A stretch of 64,000 nucleotides of DNA, from NCBI GenBank assembly GCA_023380675.1, contig JAMCRS010000173.1, forward strand, positions 1-64,000, written 5' to 3'. Within the stretch, counting starts at the first letter, position 1. Each line of letters begins with the position of its first letter. This document shows, piece after piece, positions 51,568-59,536 of the stretch. Both the position numbers and the translations under genes were made by a program. This DNA is from Chloroflexota bacterium. GTDB taxonomy: Bacteria > Chloroflexota > Anaerolineae > UBA4142. The notes below the pieces were generated by a model that was given only the letters and a program-made list of their open reading frames with translations, made no database searches and was not told the DNA's origin.

Positions 51568-53448
51568 ATGAACGGCTATACGGGCCGGTTGCTCGATGTC
51601 GATCTCAGCACCGGAAACATCAAGGAGGAACCGCTCAACGCCAAGTACGCCGCGCGGTATATCGGCGGGGCCGGACTGGCCGCGCGGATGCTGTACGATG
51701 CGATCAACGCCGATACTGATCCGCTCGGCCCGGACAATCCGTTGATCTTCATGACCGGCCCGCTCGACGCGACGGCTGCTCCCAGCGCGGGGCGTTACGT
51801 GGTCTGCGCTCGTTCGCCGCAGACCGGTCTCTATGGCGAGGCGAACGCGGGCAACTTTTTCGGGCCCGATCTAAAGCTCGCCGGTTATGATGGCATCGTC
51901 GTGCGCGGGCAAGCGGCTTCTCCGGTCTATTTGCTCATTCGCGACGGTCAGGCCGAGCTGCGTGACGCCAGGCACCTCGCCGGCAAGACCACCTTTGAGA
52001 CCGGCGATGCCATCCGGGCCGAGCTGAATGATCAGAAATTCTCCGTCGCGGCGATTGGACCAGCAGGGGAAAACCTTGTCAAATATGCCATCATTCTCAC
52101 GACCAACCCGCGCCCCGGCGCGAAAAAGGGGATCGCCGGCCGCTGCGGGATGGGCGCGGTCATGGGGTCCAAGCGCCTCAAGGCAATTGCCGTGCGCGCC
52201 GGGAATACCAAGATCACCCTCCACGACCCGGCGGCATTCCGGGCCGCCGTCCGTCCCGCCGTCGAAATGCTGCCGGACGATATGTCGACCCAGATGTACC
52301 GGTCGGTAGGGACGTCCGGTGGAATGGATTTCCTGGGGATGCTCGGCGATGTGCCGGCGAAATACTGGACACAAGGCGCTTTTGATTTCGCGAGCATTAG
52401 CGGCAACGTGCTCGCCGAGACGCTCTTGACGGGTCATGGGACATGCCACGCCTGCGTTGTCGCTTGCGGCCGCAAGGTCAAGCAAGCCGCCGGGCATGAT
52501 CTGCCTCATAGTGAGGGCCCCGAATACGAAACGCTCGCGGCGTTCGGCGCACTCTTGCTCGACGACGATCTCGGCATGCTCACCTATATCGGTTCCCAAT
52601 GCGACGCGCTCGGGCTGGATTCGATCAGCGCGGGCTCGACGATTGCTTTTTCGACTTTTCTACGCGAGCAGGGACTCGTGCCCGCTTCCGCCTTCGACGG
52701 GATGGAGCTGCAATGGGGCTCGCCCGAGCAGGCCTTGCAGCTCGTTCAAATGATTGCGCGACGGGAGGGGCTCGGAGATGCCCTCGCCGAAGGATCCAGA
52801 GCTTTTGGCGAACGCTACGGCGTGGAGGGACTCGCGGTGCAGGTGAACGGTCTGGAGCTCGCGATGCACGACCCGCGCGCGACGAGCGGGATGGCGCTCG
52901 TTTACGTGAGCTCGCCGATTGGCGCGAGCCACAATCAGTCCGACTACTTTATGATCGATATCTCCGGTCGCGTGCTCGAAGATCTGGGCATCCATCCCGT
53001 CGATCGCTTCGAGACGGTGGGTAAAGCGGGTCAGGTCGCGCGACATCAGGATTGGCGCGCGCTCAACGCCGCGCTCGTCCAATGCCTCTTCCCGAATCCG
53101 CCCGTCAAGAATACCATCGAGATGATCGCGGCCGCGACCGGCTACGACATTACCCTCGAGAACGCCCTGAGCTACGGCGAGCGGATGTGGGACCTGAAAC
53201 GTGCGCTCAATCTCAAGCTCGGCTATAATGCGCGGGAGAGCGAAAAGCTGCCCGAGCTGCTGCTCAGACCGCTTGCCGAAGGGGGCACCGAAGGACATGT
53301 GCCCGAGCTGGAACCGATGCTGCGTGAGTACTACGCCGCCCGCGATTGGGACTGGGAAACCGGCAAGCCCTCCCGCGCCAAGCTGAATGCGCTGGGGATG
53401 GAAGAGATCGCGCAAGACCTTTACAACCCAGGAAATACGCCCGATTGA
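51568..53448 (+). CDS. Aldehyde:ferredoxin oxidoreductase (second)
   Basis: A 626-residue AOR-family tungsten/molybdopterin enzyme. The cluster motif is HGTCHACVVACGRK with a later Cys in ALVQCLFPN; the pterin motif is CDALGLDSISAG; the N-terminus contains YIGGAGLAARMLYD. I prefer the ATG at 51568 (MNGYTGRLLDVDLSTG) because AGAGGA lies five bases upstream and it matches the family start. It is clearly paralogous to the enzyme at 47135 but divergent enough to suggest a different aldehyde. It follows the iron-type alcohol dehydrogenase in one operon. Confidence 0.94.
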   Translation: MNGYTGRLLDVDLSTGNIKEEPLNAKYAARYIGGAGLAARMLYDAINADTDPLGPDNPLIFMTGPLDATAAPSAGRYVVCARSPQTGLYGEANAGNFFGPDLKLAGYDGIVVRGQAASPVYLLIRDGQAELRDARHLAGKTTFETGDAIRAELNDQKFSVAAIGPAGENLVKYAIILTTNPRPGAKKGIAGRCGMGAVMGSKRLKAIAVRAGNTKITLHDPAAFRAAVRPAVEMLPDDMSTQMYRSVGTSGGMDFLGMLGDVPAKYWTQGAFDFASISGNVLAETLLTGHGTCHACVVACGRKVKQAAGHDLPHSEGPEYETLAAFGALLLDDDLGMLTYIGSQCDALGLDSISAGSTIAFSTFLREQGLVPASAFDGMELQWGSPEQALQLVQMIARREGLGDALAEGSRAFGERYGVEGLAVQVNGLELAMHDPRATSGMALVYVSSPIGASHNQSDYFMIDISGRVLEDLGIHPVDRFETVGKAGQVARHQDWRALNAALVQCLFPNPPVKNTIEMIAAATGYDITLENALSYGERMWDLKRALNLKLGYNARESEKLPELLLRPLAEGGTEGHVPELEPMLREYYAARDWDWETGKPSRAKLNALGMEEIAQDLYNPGNTPD

Positions 53449-53506
53449 AGAATTAGTAAAAACCGCTCAACCTGTGGTACAATTAACCCGAGCTAGTTGA
53501 CATTCG

Positions 53507-54898
53507 ATGAAACTTACCTTCTACGGTGCCGCCCGCGAGGTCACCGGCTCCATGCATCTGGTCGAGGCCGCGGGCGCGCGGATTTTGCTCGACTGCGGGA
53601 TCTACCAGGGACACCGGGCCGAGGCTGCGGAGCGCAACGCGCATCTGCCGTTTGACGCCAAGACGGTTGACAGCGCCATCCTCTCTCACGCGCATCTCGA
53701 TCATTCGGGCAATCTACCTACATTAGTCAAGTCCGGATTTCAAGGGGATGTCCACTGCACGCCCGCGACCCGCGACTTGGCCAATCTCATTCTGCGAGAC
53801 AGTGCCCATATCCAGGAACAGGACGCCGCTTACCTCAATCAGAAGCAATCCCGCCAGGGTCTACCCCCAGTTGAGCCGCTGTATACGACTCAAGATGCGG
53901 AACAGACTCTCAAGCACCTGGTCGGCCACGCCTACCATCGCAACATTAGCCTCGGCAACGGCCACTGCGCCTACATGTTCGATGCCGGACACATCCTGGG
54001 GTCCGCAATTACGCTCCTCGAATTGCACGAGGGCGACCGGACCGTCCGGCTGGGCTATACAGGAGACCTGGGTCGTACGGGCACGCTGATTTTGCCCGAT
54101 CCCGAATCGGTGCGCCAACTCGACTATTTGCTGATCGAGGCGACCTATGGCGATCGGGAGCACCCGTCGATTCAAGAGAGCGAGGATGAACTCGCCCGTA
54201 TCGTACGAGAGACGGTCGCTCGCGGCGGCAAGGTGGTCATTCCCGCCTTCGCCGTCGAGCGTACCCAAGAAGTGCTCTATACCCTCCATCTCAAGGTGGA
54301 CGCCGGCGAGGTGCCGAAAGTCCCCTCCTTTGTCGATTCTCCGCTCGCGATCGATGCGACCGAGGTCTACCGGATTCACCTGGAGGATTTGCGCCAGGAT
54401 GTGCGCCAGCACGTGATGGAGAAGCAAGACCCCTTTGGCTTTGGGCAGTTACACTATACGCGCACGGTGGAGGAATCGAAAGAGATCAATGAAGTCCGCG
54501 GCTCGGCCATCATCATCTCGGCGAATGGGATGGCGGAAGCCGGGCGGATTCTGCACCACATCAAGCATAACATCGAGGACGAACGCAGCACAATCCTCTT
54601 TGTAGGATATCAGGCGGAGAACACGCTCGGTCGTCGGCTTGTCGAAGGCGCCAAACAGGTCAAGATCTTTGGGGACGAATATAATGTGCGGGCCCAAATC
54701 GCTCTGGTGAACGGTTTTAGTGCGCACGCCGACCGCAGCGACTTGCTGGACTGGGTGGAAAGCGCCAAGGAGAATCTGAAAGGCGTTTTTGTCGTCCACG
54801 GTGAAGAGCAAGCGGCTCTGTCATTTGCCGATGCTCTCCGCACCCGCGGCGGATTTACGGTGACGGTGCCGCAGCGGGATCAGACCATTGACCTCTAA
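53507..54898 (+). CDS. Metallo-beta-lactamase/beta-CASP RNA-processing exonuclease-like protein
   Basis: A 463-residue protein with an MBL core (SHAHLDHSGNLP with the zinc His/Asp ligands, YTGDLGR), a beta-CASP insert (VIPAFAVERTQEVLY) and an RNA-specificity segment (SANGMAEAGRILHHI, NGFSAHADRSDLLDW). The family includes CPSF-73-like and YsgA/Ysh1-type RNases of bacteria and archaea. It would cleave RNA with two zinc ions. The ATG at 53507 has no clear ribosome-binding site; a TACAAT box lies about 30 bases upstream. The SH3b-protein gene follows after 13 bases. Confidence 0.9.
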   Translation: MKLTFYGAAREVTGSMHLVEAAGARILLDCGIYQGHRAEAAERNAHLPFDAKTVDSAILSHAHLDHSGNLPTLVKSGFQGDVHCTPATRDLANLILRDSAHIQEQDAAYLNQKQSRQGLPPVEPLYTTQDAEQTLKHLVGHAYHRNISLGNGHCAYMFDAGHILGSAITLLELHEGDRTVRLGYTGDLGRTGTLILPDPESVRQLDYLLIEATYGDREHPSIQESEDELARIVRETVARGGKVVIPAFAVERTQEVLYTLHLKVDAGEVPKVPSFVDSPLAIDATEVYRIHLEDLRQDVRQHVMEKQDPFGFGQLHYTRTVEESKEINEVRGSAIIISANGMAEAGRILHHIKHNIEDERSTILFVGYQAENTLGRRLVEGAKQVKIFGDEYNVRAQIALVNGFSAHADRSDLLDWVESAKENLKGVFVVHGEEQAALSFADALRTRGGFTVTVPQRDQTIDL

Positions 54899-54911
54899 GG
54901 AGTACTCGACT

Positions 54912-56066
54912 ATGAATTTTGACGAGGCGGAAGCCAAGTTTCGCGAGCTGCAAACCCGCGTGCAGCGAGGCGAACCAATCAGTCGCGCCGAGTACGAAGA
55001 TCAGGTATCTCAGCTTGCCGTTCAAGACGAACGCGGCAATCTCTGGGAGATGAGCCCGCGCAATGGGCAATGGATGCGTTTTGACGGAGCCGAGTGGCTT
55101 GCGGATACACCCCCCGGCCGGGAACAGTCTCACGCCGCTCCCACCGGACGTGTATCCATTCCCCCTGCATCTGCGCCCACCCCACCCCCTTCGCCTCCAG
55201 CATCCGCGCCGTCGAGACCGACGAACCCGTACTCAAAGGGTTCTTCGCTGCCGCTTTCAGGCGCACGGCCCATTTCTCCCGCTTCGCCTTCCGGGCCCAC
55301 TTCACGGACAACGCCCTCGGGAGCGCGCCTAGTGCCCCCGTCCGGGGTCAGCTCGGTTCCCGGCGGCTCTGGCGGGCCGTCGTCCGCCCAACGACCTCCC
55401 AATGCACCGGAAGACGACTCGATCCAACCTTACGTACGCGTCAACGCCCCGGAGCAGCCCTCTGCGGCGCCTCCCAGCGGGACCGGCGGCACACCTCCCG
55501 GCACACCTATGCCCCCGCGCGTATTGCGTCCCTCTCCTCCCAATGCGGGAGCGCTCGGGGGACCGAACCGCGAGTGGGTGCCCCTCGCGATTGGGGCGGT
55601 GGTGCTCCTCTTTTGCGCTATCTTGCTCTATTTCGGCGGTCGTTTCGCGTTGAGCGCCATGGGAACACCCTCAACGCCGACACGTCCGGCCGTGGCCGTG
55701 ATACCGACCAGCACCGTGATGCCCACTGCCGTTCAGCTCCCCACCCAACCGGTGGCCACCGCGGTGTCCACGACCGTAACGGCCAAAGTGAATGAGAACC
55801 GAGTGAATGTACGCACGGGACCGAGTACCAAGGACAAGATCATCACGGTTGTGACACGTGGGACCCAGCTTACGCTCTTGGGAAAGAACGACGCGGGAGA
55901 TTGGTATCAAATCATCGCTCCCAAGTCCACGAACAAGGCCTGGGTCTCTGCTCTGACGGTTGACATCGTGAGTGGCGATCCTGCTTCTTTGCCCGTTGTA
56001 CCGGCAGGTGGGACGACCGCCGCGCCGACGGCCAAACCCAAGGCGACGGCGACCAAAGCTCCCTGA
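54912..56066 (+). CDS. Single-pass membrane protein with C-terminal bacterial SH3 domain
   Basis: A 384-residue protein. Residues 1-65 form a small N-terminal domain (FDEAEAKFRELQTRVQRGEPISRAEYEDQV) seen in other Chloroflexota proteins with tryptophan-containing WEMSPRNGQWMRFDG. A Pro/Ser/Thr-rich stretch covers residues of about 70-215, then one membrane helix (VPLAIGAVVLLFCAILLYF). The outer C-terminus has an SH3b domain (VNENRVNVRTGPSTKDKIITVV), a cell-wall-binding or targeting module. The ATG at 54912 follows AAGGAG. Function unknown. It is co-transcribed with the beta-CASP protein gene. Confidence 0.82.
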   Translation: MNFDEAEAKFRELQTRVQRGEPISRAEYEDQVSQLAVQDERGNLWEMSPRNGQWMRFDGAEWLADTPPGREQSHAAPTGRVSIPPASAPTPPPSPPASAPSRPTNPYSKGSSLPLSGARPISPASPSGPTSRTTPSGARLVPPSGVSSVPGGSGGPSSAQRPPNAPEDDSIQPYVRVNAPEQPSAAPPSGTGGTPPGTPMPPRVLRPSPPNAGALGGPNREWVPLAIGAVVLLFCAILLYFGGRFALSAMGTPSTPTRPAVAVIPTSTVMPTAVQLPTQPVATAVSTTVTAKVNENRVNVRTGPSTKDKIITVVTRGTQLTLLGKNDAGDWYQIIAPKSTNKAWVSALTVDIVSGDPASLPVVPAGGTTAAPTAKPKATATKAP

Positions 56067-56092
56067 CACAAGGTTGGCTTCAAAAACATTCA

Positions 56093-56134
56093 TGAAAAAA
56101 GGCGGAGCCGAGTGCTAACTCGGTTCCGCCTTTT
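56093..56134 (+). terminator. Intrinsic terminator after the SH3b protein gene
   Basis: AAAAGGCGGA-CCGAGT / ACTCGG-TCCGCCTTTT forms a long stem with GCTA loop. The A- and T-runs at both sides make it bidirectional. Confidence 0.88.
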
Positions 56135-56249
56135 GATTTCCATCACCGCTCCGCCATTCGCCAGACCGTGTGGACACGTACGCCCACCGTCGCGTGCTGT
56201 TGCTGCTCCTGCGGCTTTCCCTGAATTCCTTCCACCGCTTGTCCTCTTT

Positions 56250-56386
56250 AGCAGAGTGGCCTGCCGTTGCACCGCGTCCATCCCTCGTGTCATTCCCACA
56301 AAGACTGGGACGATGCCGAACGGAGCCACGACGACGAGCGTGGTAAACGACGCGAGACCATACTGGACAAGTGGATCGGGCATCAA
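56250..56386 (-). pseudogene. marC: Truncated MarC-family membrane protein remnant
   Basis: The first 45 or so residues from the ATG ending at 56386 (YGLASFTTLVVVAPFGIVPVFVGMTRGMDAVQRQATLLKR) match the N-terminus of MarC/SNARE-like integral membrane proteins, including the NPFG/APFG-type first-helix motif. The rest of the roughly 200-residue protein is absent; the frame then runs into Arg/Gly-rich non-homologous sequence. A deletion remnant. Confidence 0.65.
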
Positions 56387-56493
56387 ATACTACTCACACT
56401 TGGTGTTACATTTGGCGTCGTACTGCGTTATTGATAACAGAACGGCAGACCCGGTGAGCAAACCTGGAAAGCCGTTGCTTCTCCTCCTTGGGA

Positions 56494-56533
56494 TGGGCGC
56501 CGGAAGGTGCGGGTCGGCGCCCCTCTCTTTTTT
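56494..56533 (+). terminator. Hairpin with T-run on the plus strand
   Basis: GGGCGCC / GGCGCCC arms with a loop of about 14 bases are followed by CTCTCTTTTTTG. It has a terminator shape but no recognised plus-strand gene immediately upstream. It may end a small untranslated transcript from about 56400, for which I see no strong promoter. Confidence 0.5.
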
Positions 56534-56547
56534 GCCAAGCGTCGCCT

Positions 56548-57192
56548 CTAGTCCATAGACACAAGCCCCAGCTTCATGGCCAAGCGGACCAGCCCGGCCC
56601 GATCGTGCACCTGCAATTTCGTCATGATACTCGCCCGGTGTTTCTCCACCGTCTTGGTGCTGAGACTCAATAGCGCGGCAATCTCGTGGTTCTTTTTCCC
56701 CTCGGCGGCGAGCTTCAAGACTTCTTTTTCCCTCGTCGTTAACGAGTCGGCGAGCCGCGTCACTTCCTGCTCAGAACCCTGAGAATCTGTCAGCGCCGCT
56801 TCCGAGATCTGAGGAGAGAGAAAAGTCTCGCCCCGCTGGGCCGCACGAATAGCCAGGAGGAGTTCTTCGGTGACGGCGTGTTTGAGAAGGTAACCCCTTG
56901 CTCCACTCCGAAGCGCCTCGCGGACCCATTCGACGTTCGAATACATGGAAAGGATCACGACTTGAGAGGGAAGATGGAGCGAACGAATCCGCTCCGTCGC
57001 CAGGCTCCCATTGAGCCGCGGCATCGCCAGGTCCATCAGAATCACATCGGGCTTGAGACGAACTGCCAGTTCTACCGCTTCCTGGCCGTCGCAGGCCTCA
57101 CCGACAATCTCGATGTCACTGGCGCGCTCCAACAGGGCACGAATGCCCTGCCGCACCAGATGGTGATCTTCCGCAACGAGCACACGAATCAT
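56548..57192 (-). CDS. NarL/FixJ-type response regulator
   Basis: A 214-residue response regulator. The receiver phospho-acceptor Asp is D54 (PDVILMDLAMP), with the acidic pair in VAEDHHLVRQG and Lys in GYLLKHAV. The LuxR helix-turn-helix covers residues of about 150-210 (LTTREKEVLKLAAEGKKNHEIAALL, TVEKHRASIMTKL). It controls transcription after phosphorylation by a histidine kinase that is not in the window. A homologous receiver fragment survives at 59109-59228. It has its own promoter. Confidence 0.94.
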   Translation of the reverse strand: MIRVLVAEDHHLVRQGIRALLERASDIEIVGEACDGQEAVELAVRLKPDVILMDLAMPRLNGSLATERIRSLHLPSQVVILSMYSNVEWVREALRSGARGYLLKHAVTEELLLAIRAAQRGETFLSPQISEAALTDSQGSEQEVTRLADSLTTREKEVLKLAAEGKKNHEIAALLSLSTKTVEKHRASIMTKLQVHDRAGLVRLAMKLGLVSMD

Positions 57193-57541
57193 AGCGCTCT
57201 TCTATACCTCGGCGTCGAGTATAGCATGGTGTTCCTGGAGCGTCAATTTCATGGTAAAGCAAGGGTGTTCCTTCCGCCGCAGCCTTGCATTTCCGTCACA
57301 CTCGGAACGCGGCTGCGTTGCTAAATAAGACAGCCGAACGGATCGACAAGCAGAGTTGAAAGCATCTCGGATTGCGAGAACCTGCGACCTCGTCGTGGAG
57401 GTGATGGATGCAGTGCCGAAGGTTGCCGTGTTCCCTACGCTTGCTGATTGCGCAAGTACGATTTCGCCCTGCTGAGAAAAGGGGACCTGCTTCCGTTATA
57501 TAAGAAGAGGCACATCCCTTTTTCATCCGGAGGTGCATCGT
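57193..57541. other. Divergent intergenic region between response regulator and glycosyltransferase
   Basis: It carries the response-regulator promoter on the left and the glycosyltransferase ribosome-binding site CCGGAGG on the right, with a TATATA box near 57498. The middle 200 bases show no gene or strong structure. Confidence 0.45.
57218..57246 (-). promoter_or_regulatory. Promoter of the response regulator
   Basis: Minus-strand TTGACG (57241-57246) and TATACT (57218-57223) are separated by 17 bases, giving an 18-base leader before the ATG ending at 57192. Confidence 0.75.
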
Positions 57542-58603
57542 TTGAGAATCGCACAAGTAGCACCGCTTCACGAAAGCGTCCCTCCTAAACTTTATGGAGG
57601 CACCGAGCGGGTCGTCTCCTGGCTGACCGAAGAACTCGTGCGGGAAGGTCACGCTGTGACTCTATTCGCCAGCGGTGATTCCACAACCCGAGCGCGTCTG
57701 GTGCCCATCACCCCGCGTTCCCTTCGCTTGGACAAGCGTGTCCGCAAAGAAATGCCCCACCTGATGGTGGAGCTGGAACGCGTGATTCAGATGGCCTCCG
57801 AATTCGACTTGATCCATTGGCATGTGGACTATTGGAGTTTTCCGCTCATACGCCGGCTGACCACGCCCAGCGTCGTCACGCTGCACGGCCGGCTCGATCT
57901 CCAGGACCTCAGCCCCTTGTACCGCGAATATCGCGACATGCCTGTCGTCTCGATCTCGAATGCGCAGCGCGAACCCATCCCCTGGGCCAACTGGCAGGGA
58001 ACCGTGTACCACGGCATGCCGCGAGATCTTTTTGCTTTTCGCGCACAGCCGGGCAGCTACCTCGCCTTCCTCGGGCGCATATCGCCTGAGAAAGGGCTCC
58101 CACAAGCCATCGAGATCGCGCGGCGGACGGGCATGCCGCTCAAAATTGCCGCCAAGATCGACAAAGAGGACAAGGAGTACTATGAGGAACAAATCAAGCC
58201 GCTCCTCAATTCTCCGCTCGTCAATTTCGTCGGCGAGATCTCGCAGAGGGAAAAGAACGAATTCCTCGGGAATGCCTATGCCGTCCTCTTTCCCATCCAG
58301 TGGCGCGAGCCGTTTGGACTGGTGATGATCGAGTCGATGGCATGTGGAACGCCCGTTATTGCTTTCCCGGGAGGCTCTGTGGGCGAAATTATGGAGGATG
58401 GCAAAACCGGCTTCGTCGTGAAGGGTGTGGACGAGGCGGTCTCCGGCTTTGCTCGCATTTCAGAGGTTAATCGACGAGGATGCCGCCGGGTTTTTGAAAA
58501 GCGCTTTACGGCGACACGGATGGCGCACGATTACCTGGCGATTTACGACAAGGTGATCGAGAACAAACAGGCAGCCCTGGAGTTGGCGAAGACTTTAGCC
58601 TAG
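57542..58603 (+). CDS. Glycosyltransferase family 4 protein
   Basis: About 353 residues of GT-B fold. The N-terminal domain has RIAQVAPLHESVPPKLYGGTERVVSWL; the donor-binding C-terminal domain has FLGRISPEKGLPQAIEIA and EPFGLVMIESMACGTPV with the conserved Glu pair. It transfers a sugar from a nucleotide donor; the acceptor is unknown. I prefer the TTG at 57542 because GGAGG ends eight bases before it; the GTG at 57533 overlaps that same site. No other exopolysaccharide genes are close. Confidence 0.9.
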   Translation: MRIAQVAPLHESVPPKLYGGTERVVSWLTEELVREGHAVTLFASGDSTTRARLVPITPRSLRLDKRVRKEMPHLMVELERVIQMASEFDLIHWHVDYWSFPLIRRLTTPSVVTLHGRLDLQDLSPLYREYRDMPVVSISNAQREPIPWANWQGTVYHGMPRDLFAFRAQPGSYLAFLGRISPEKGLPQAIEIARRTGMPLKIAAKIDKEDKEYYEEQIKPLLNSPLVNFVGEISQREKNEFLGNAYAVLFPIQWREPFGLVMIESMACGTPVIAFPGGSVGEIMEDGKTGFVVKGVDEAVSGFARISEVNRRGCRRVFEKRFTATRMAHDYLAIYDKVIENKQAALELAKTLA

Positions 58604-58792
58604 GCCGCCTTCGGCGGGAACATTTCCTTTCCCAGGTTTCACGGCTCCCATTTCACCTCCGTTCCCACCGTCTCTAGCTCTACTGTTACGGGGCCGCACG
58701 ACGGGGCGCGCGGGCCTTTTGGACTTGGCTTTACCTCTCCCCTTGCCGCCGTACACCGGCGCCGGGCGGCCCGATTGAGATTTCTCGCTCAA
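58595..58792 (-). CDS. Small basic Gly/Lys/Arg-rich protein, uncertain
   Basis: 65 codons from a TTG that overlaps the preceding stop (TTGA, 58789-58792), with GGAGGG upstream, an arrangement typical of translational coupling. The product is strongly basic and of low complexity (YGGKGRGKAKSKRPARPVV). It overlaps the glycosyltransferase 3' end by 9 bases on the opposite strand. I recognise no family; it could be a chance frame. Confidence 0.35.
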   Translation of the reverse strand: MSEKSQSGRPAPVYGGKGRGKAKSKRPARPVVRPRNSRARDGGNGGEMGAVKPGKGNVPAEGGLG

Positions 58793-59019
58793 CCGCCCTC
58801 CGGTTGCTCCGGGCGAATGGGGAGCGCGTCGCCGTGACCCTCGGCCATGACGCGCTCGAAAACCGGCGCGATGGCCCGGCACACTCGGGTGATCGCCTTT
58901 TCTAGTTCTTCTCTCTCCTTTGGGGTCGCCGCTTCTTCGATCGCCTTGGCCCACTGGTAGGCCATCCAGACCTGACCCCCTCTTTCGGTGCCTCCAATCC
59001 AGAGCAGTTCAACCTGCAT
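58789..59019 (-). CDS. Small conserved-looking hypothetical protein
   Basis: A 76-residue protein with a probable helical hairpin: AYQWAKAIEEAATPKEREELEKAITRVCRAIAPVFERVMAEG. Charge pattern and codon use look real. The ATG ending at 59019 has GGGGC close by and AAGGAG further upstream. No family recognised. It may be co-transcribed with the basic protein gene at 58595. Confidence 0.55.
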   Translation of the reverse strand: MQVELLWIGGTERGGQVWMAYQWAKAIEEAATPKEREELEKAITRVCRAIAPVFERVMAEGHGDALPIRPEQPEGG

Positions 59020-59108
59020 TTTGCCCCGTCCTCTCCTTAAGCATTGTTCGTTTCTGCCCCATTGCCGGAAGGAGGGCTGGAGATGCTGTGGCTGAAATAG
59101 GTTTGGCC

Positions 59109-59228
59109 GACCAACTCAACATCCGGAGATGTCTCACGCGTCAGGTCGACCGCCGTTTGCCCGTCCTGCGCCTCACCAATCAACTCGATTTCCCTCGTTC
59201 GCGCCAACAACGCCACCACTCCCTCCTG
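59109..59228 (-). pseudogene. Response-regulator receiver-domain fragment
   Basis: About 38 residues (GVVALLARTREIELIGEAQDGQTAVDLTRETSPDVELVG) align with residues of about 16-52 of the response regulator at 56548-57192 (GIRALLERASDIEIVGEACDGQEAV). Both the N-terminal acidic pair and the phosphorylation site onward are missing, so it is a remnant. Confidence 0.65.
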
Positions 59229-59536
59229 TACTCAATAATGACCCTCTTGATTATAACAGAGGCGCGCGTATTGGCTATGGGGCATTTTTCCACCTTCTGC
59301 ACAGTGGTCAAGCGCCGAGCAGGTTGGCCGATCGCGCGTCTCGATTTAGAATACCAGGCAAGAGGTCAAGGGGGACGAGGCACGATCCGGAATCGGCAGG
59401 CCTGGCAGAGCTGGGAAGCGGATTTCCAGGCGAGAGAGAAACCGATACTTGGCGGTCAAGCTGTTCTCCTCTACGGCAAACCTCGCCTCGCCCGAGACAT
59501 TGGAGATGAGCCAGCAGTTGGGGTGGCACGTCTTGA
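59229..59536. other. Intergenic region, no supported gene
   Basis: Open frames exist on both strands but none has a ribosome-binding site or recognisable domain. I see no tRNA or terminator. Confidence 0.45.

Noticed and set aside
56400..56533. Possible cyclic-di-GMP (GEMM) riboswitch, from GCAAACC and GAAAG motifs before a terminator
   Set aside because: The second conserved half (GGACGCAAAGC-type) is absent and no gene follows in the right orientation.
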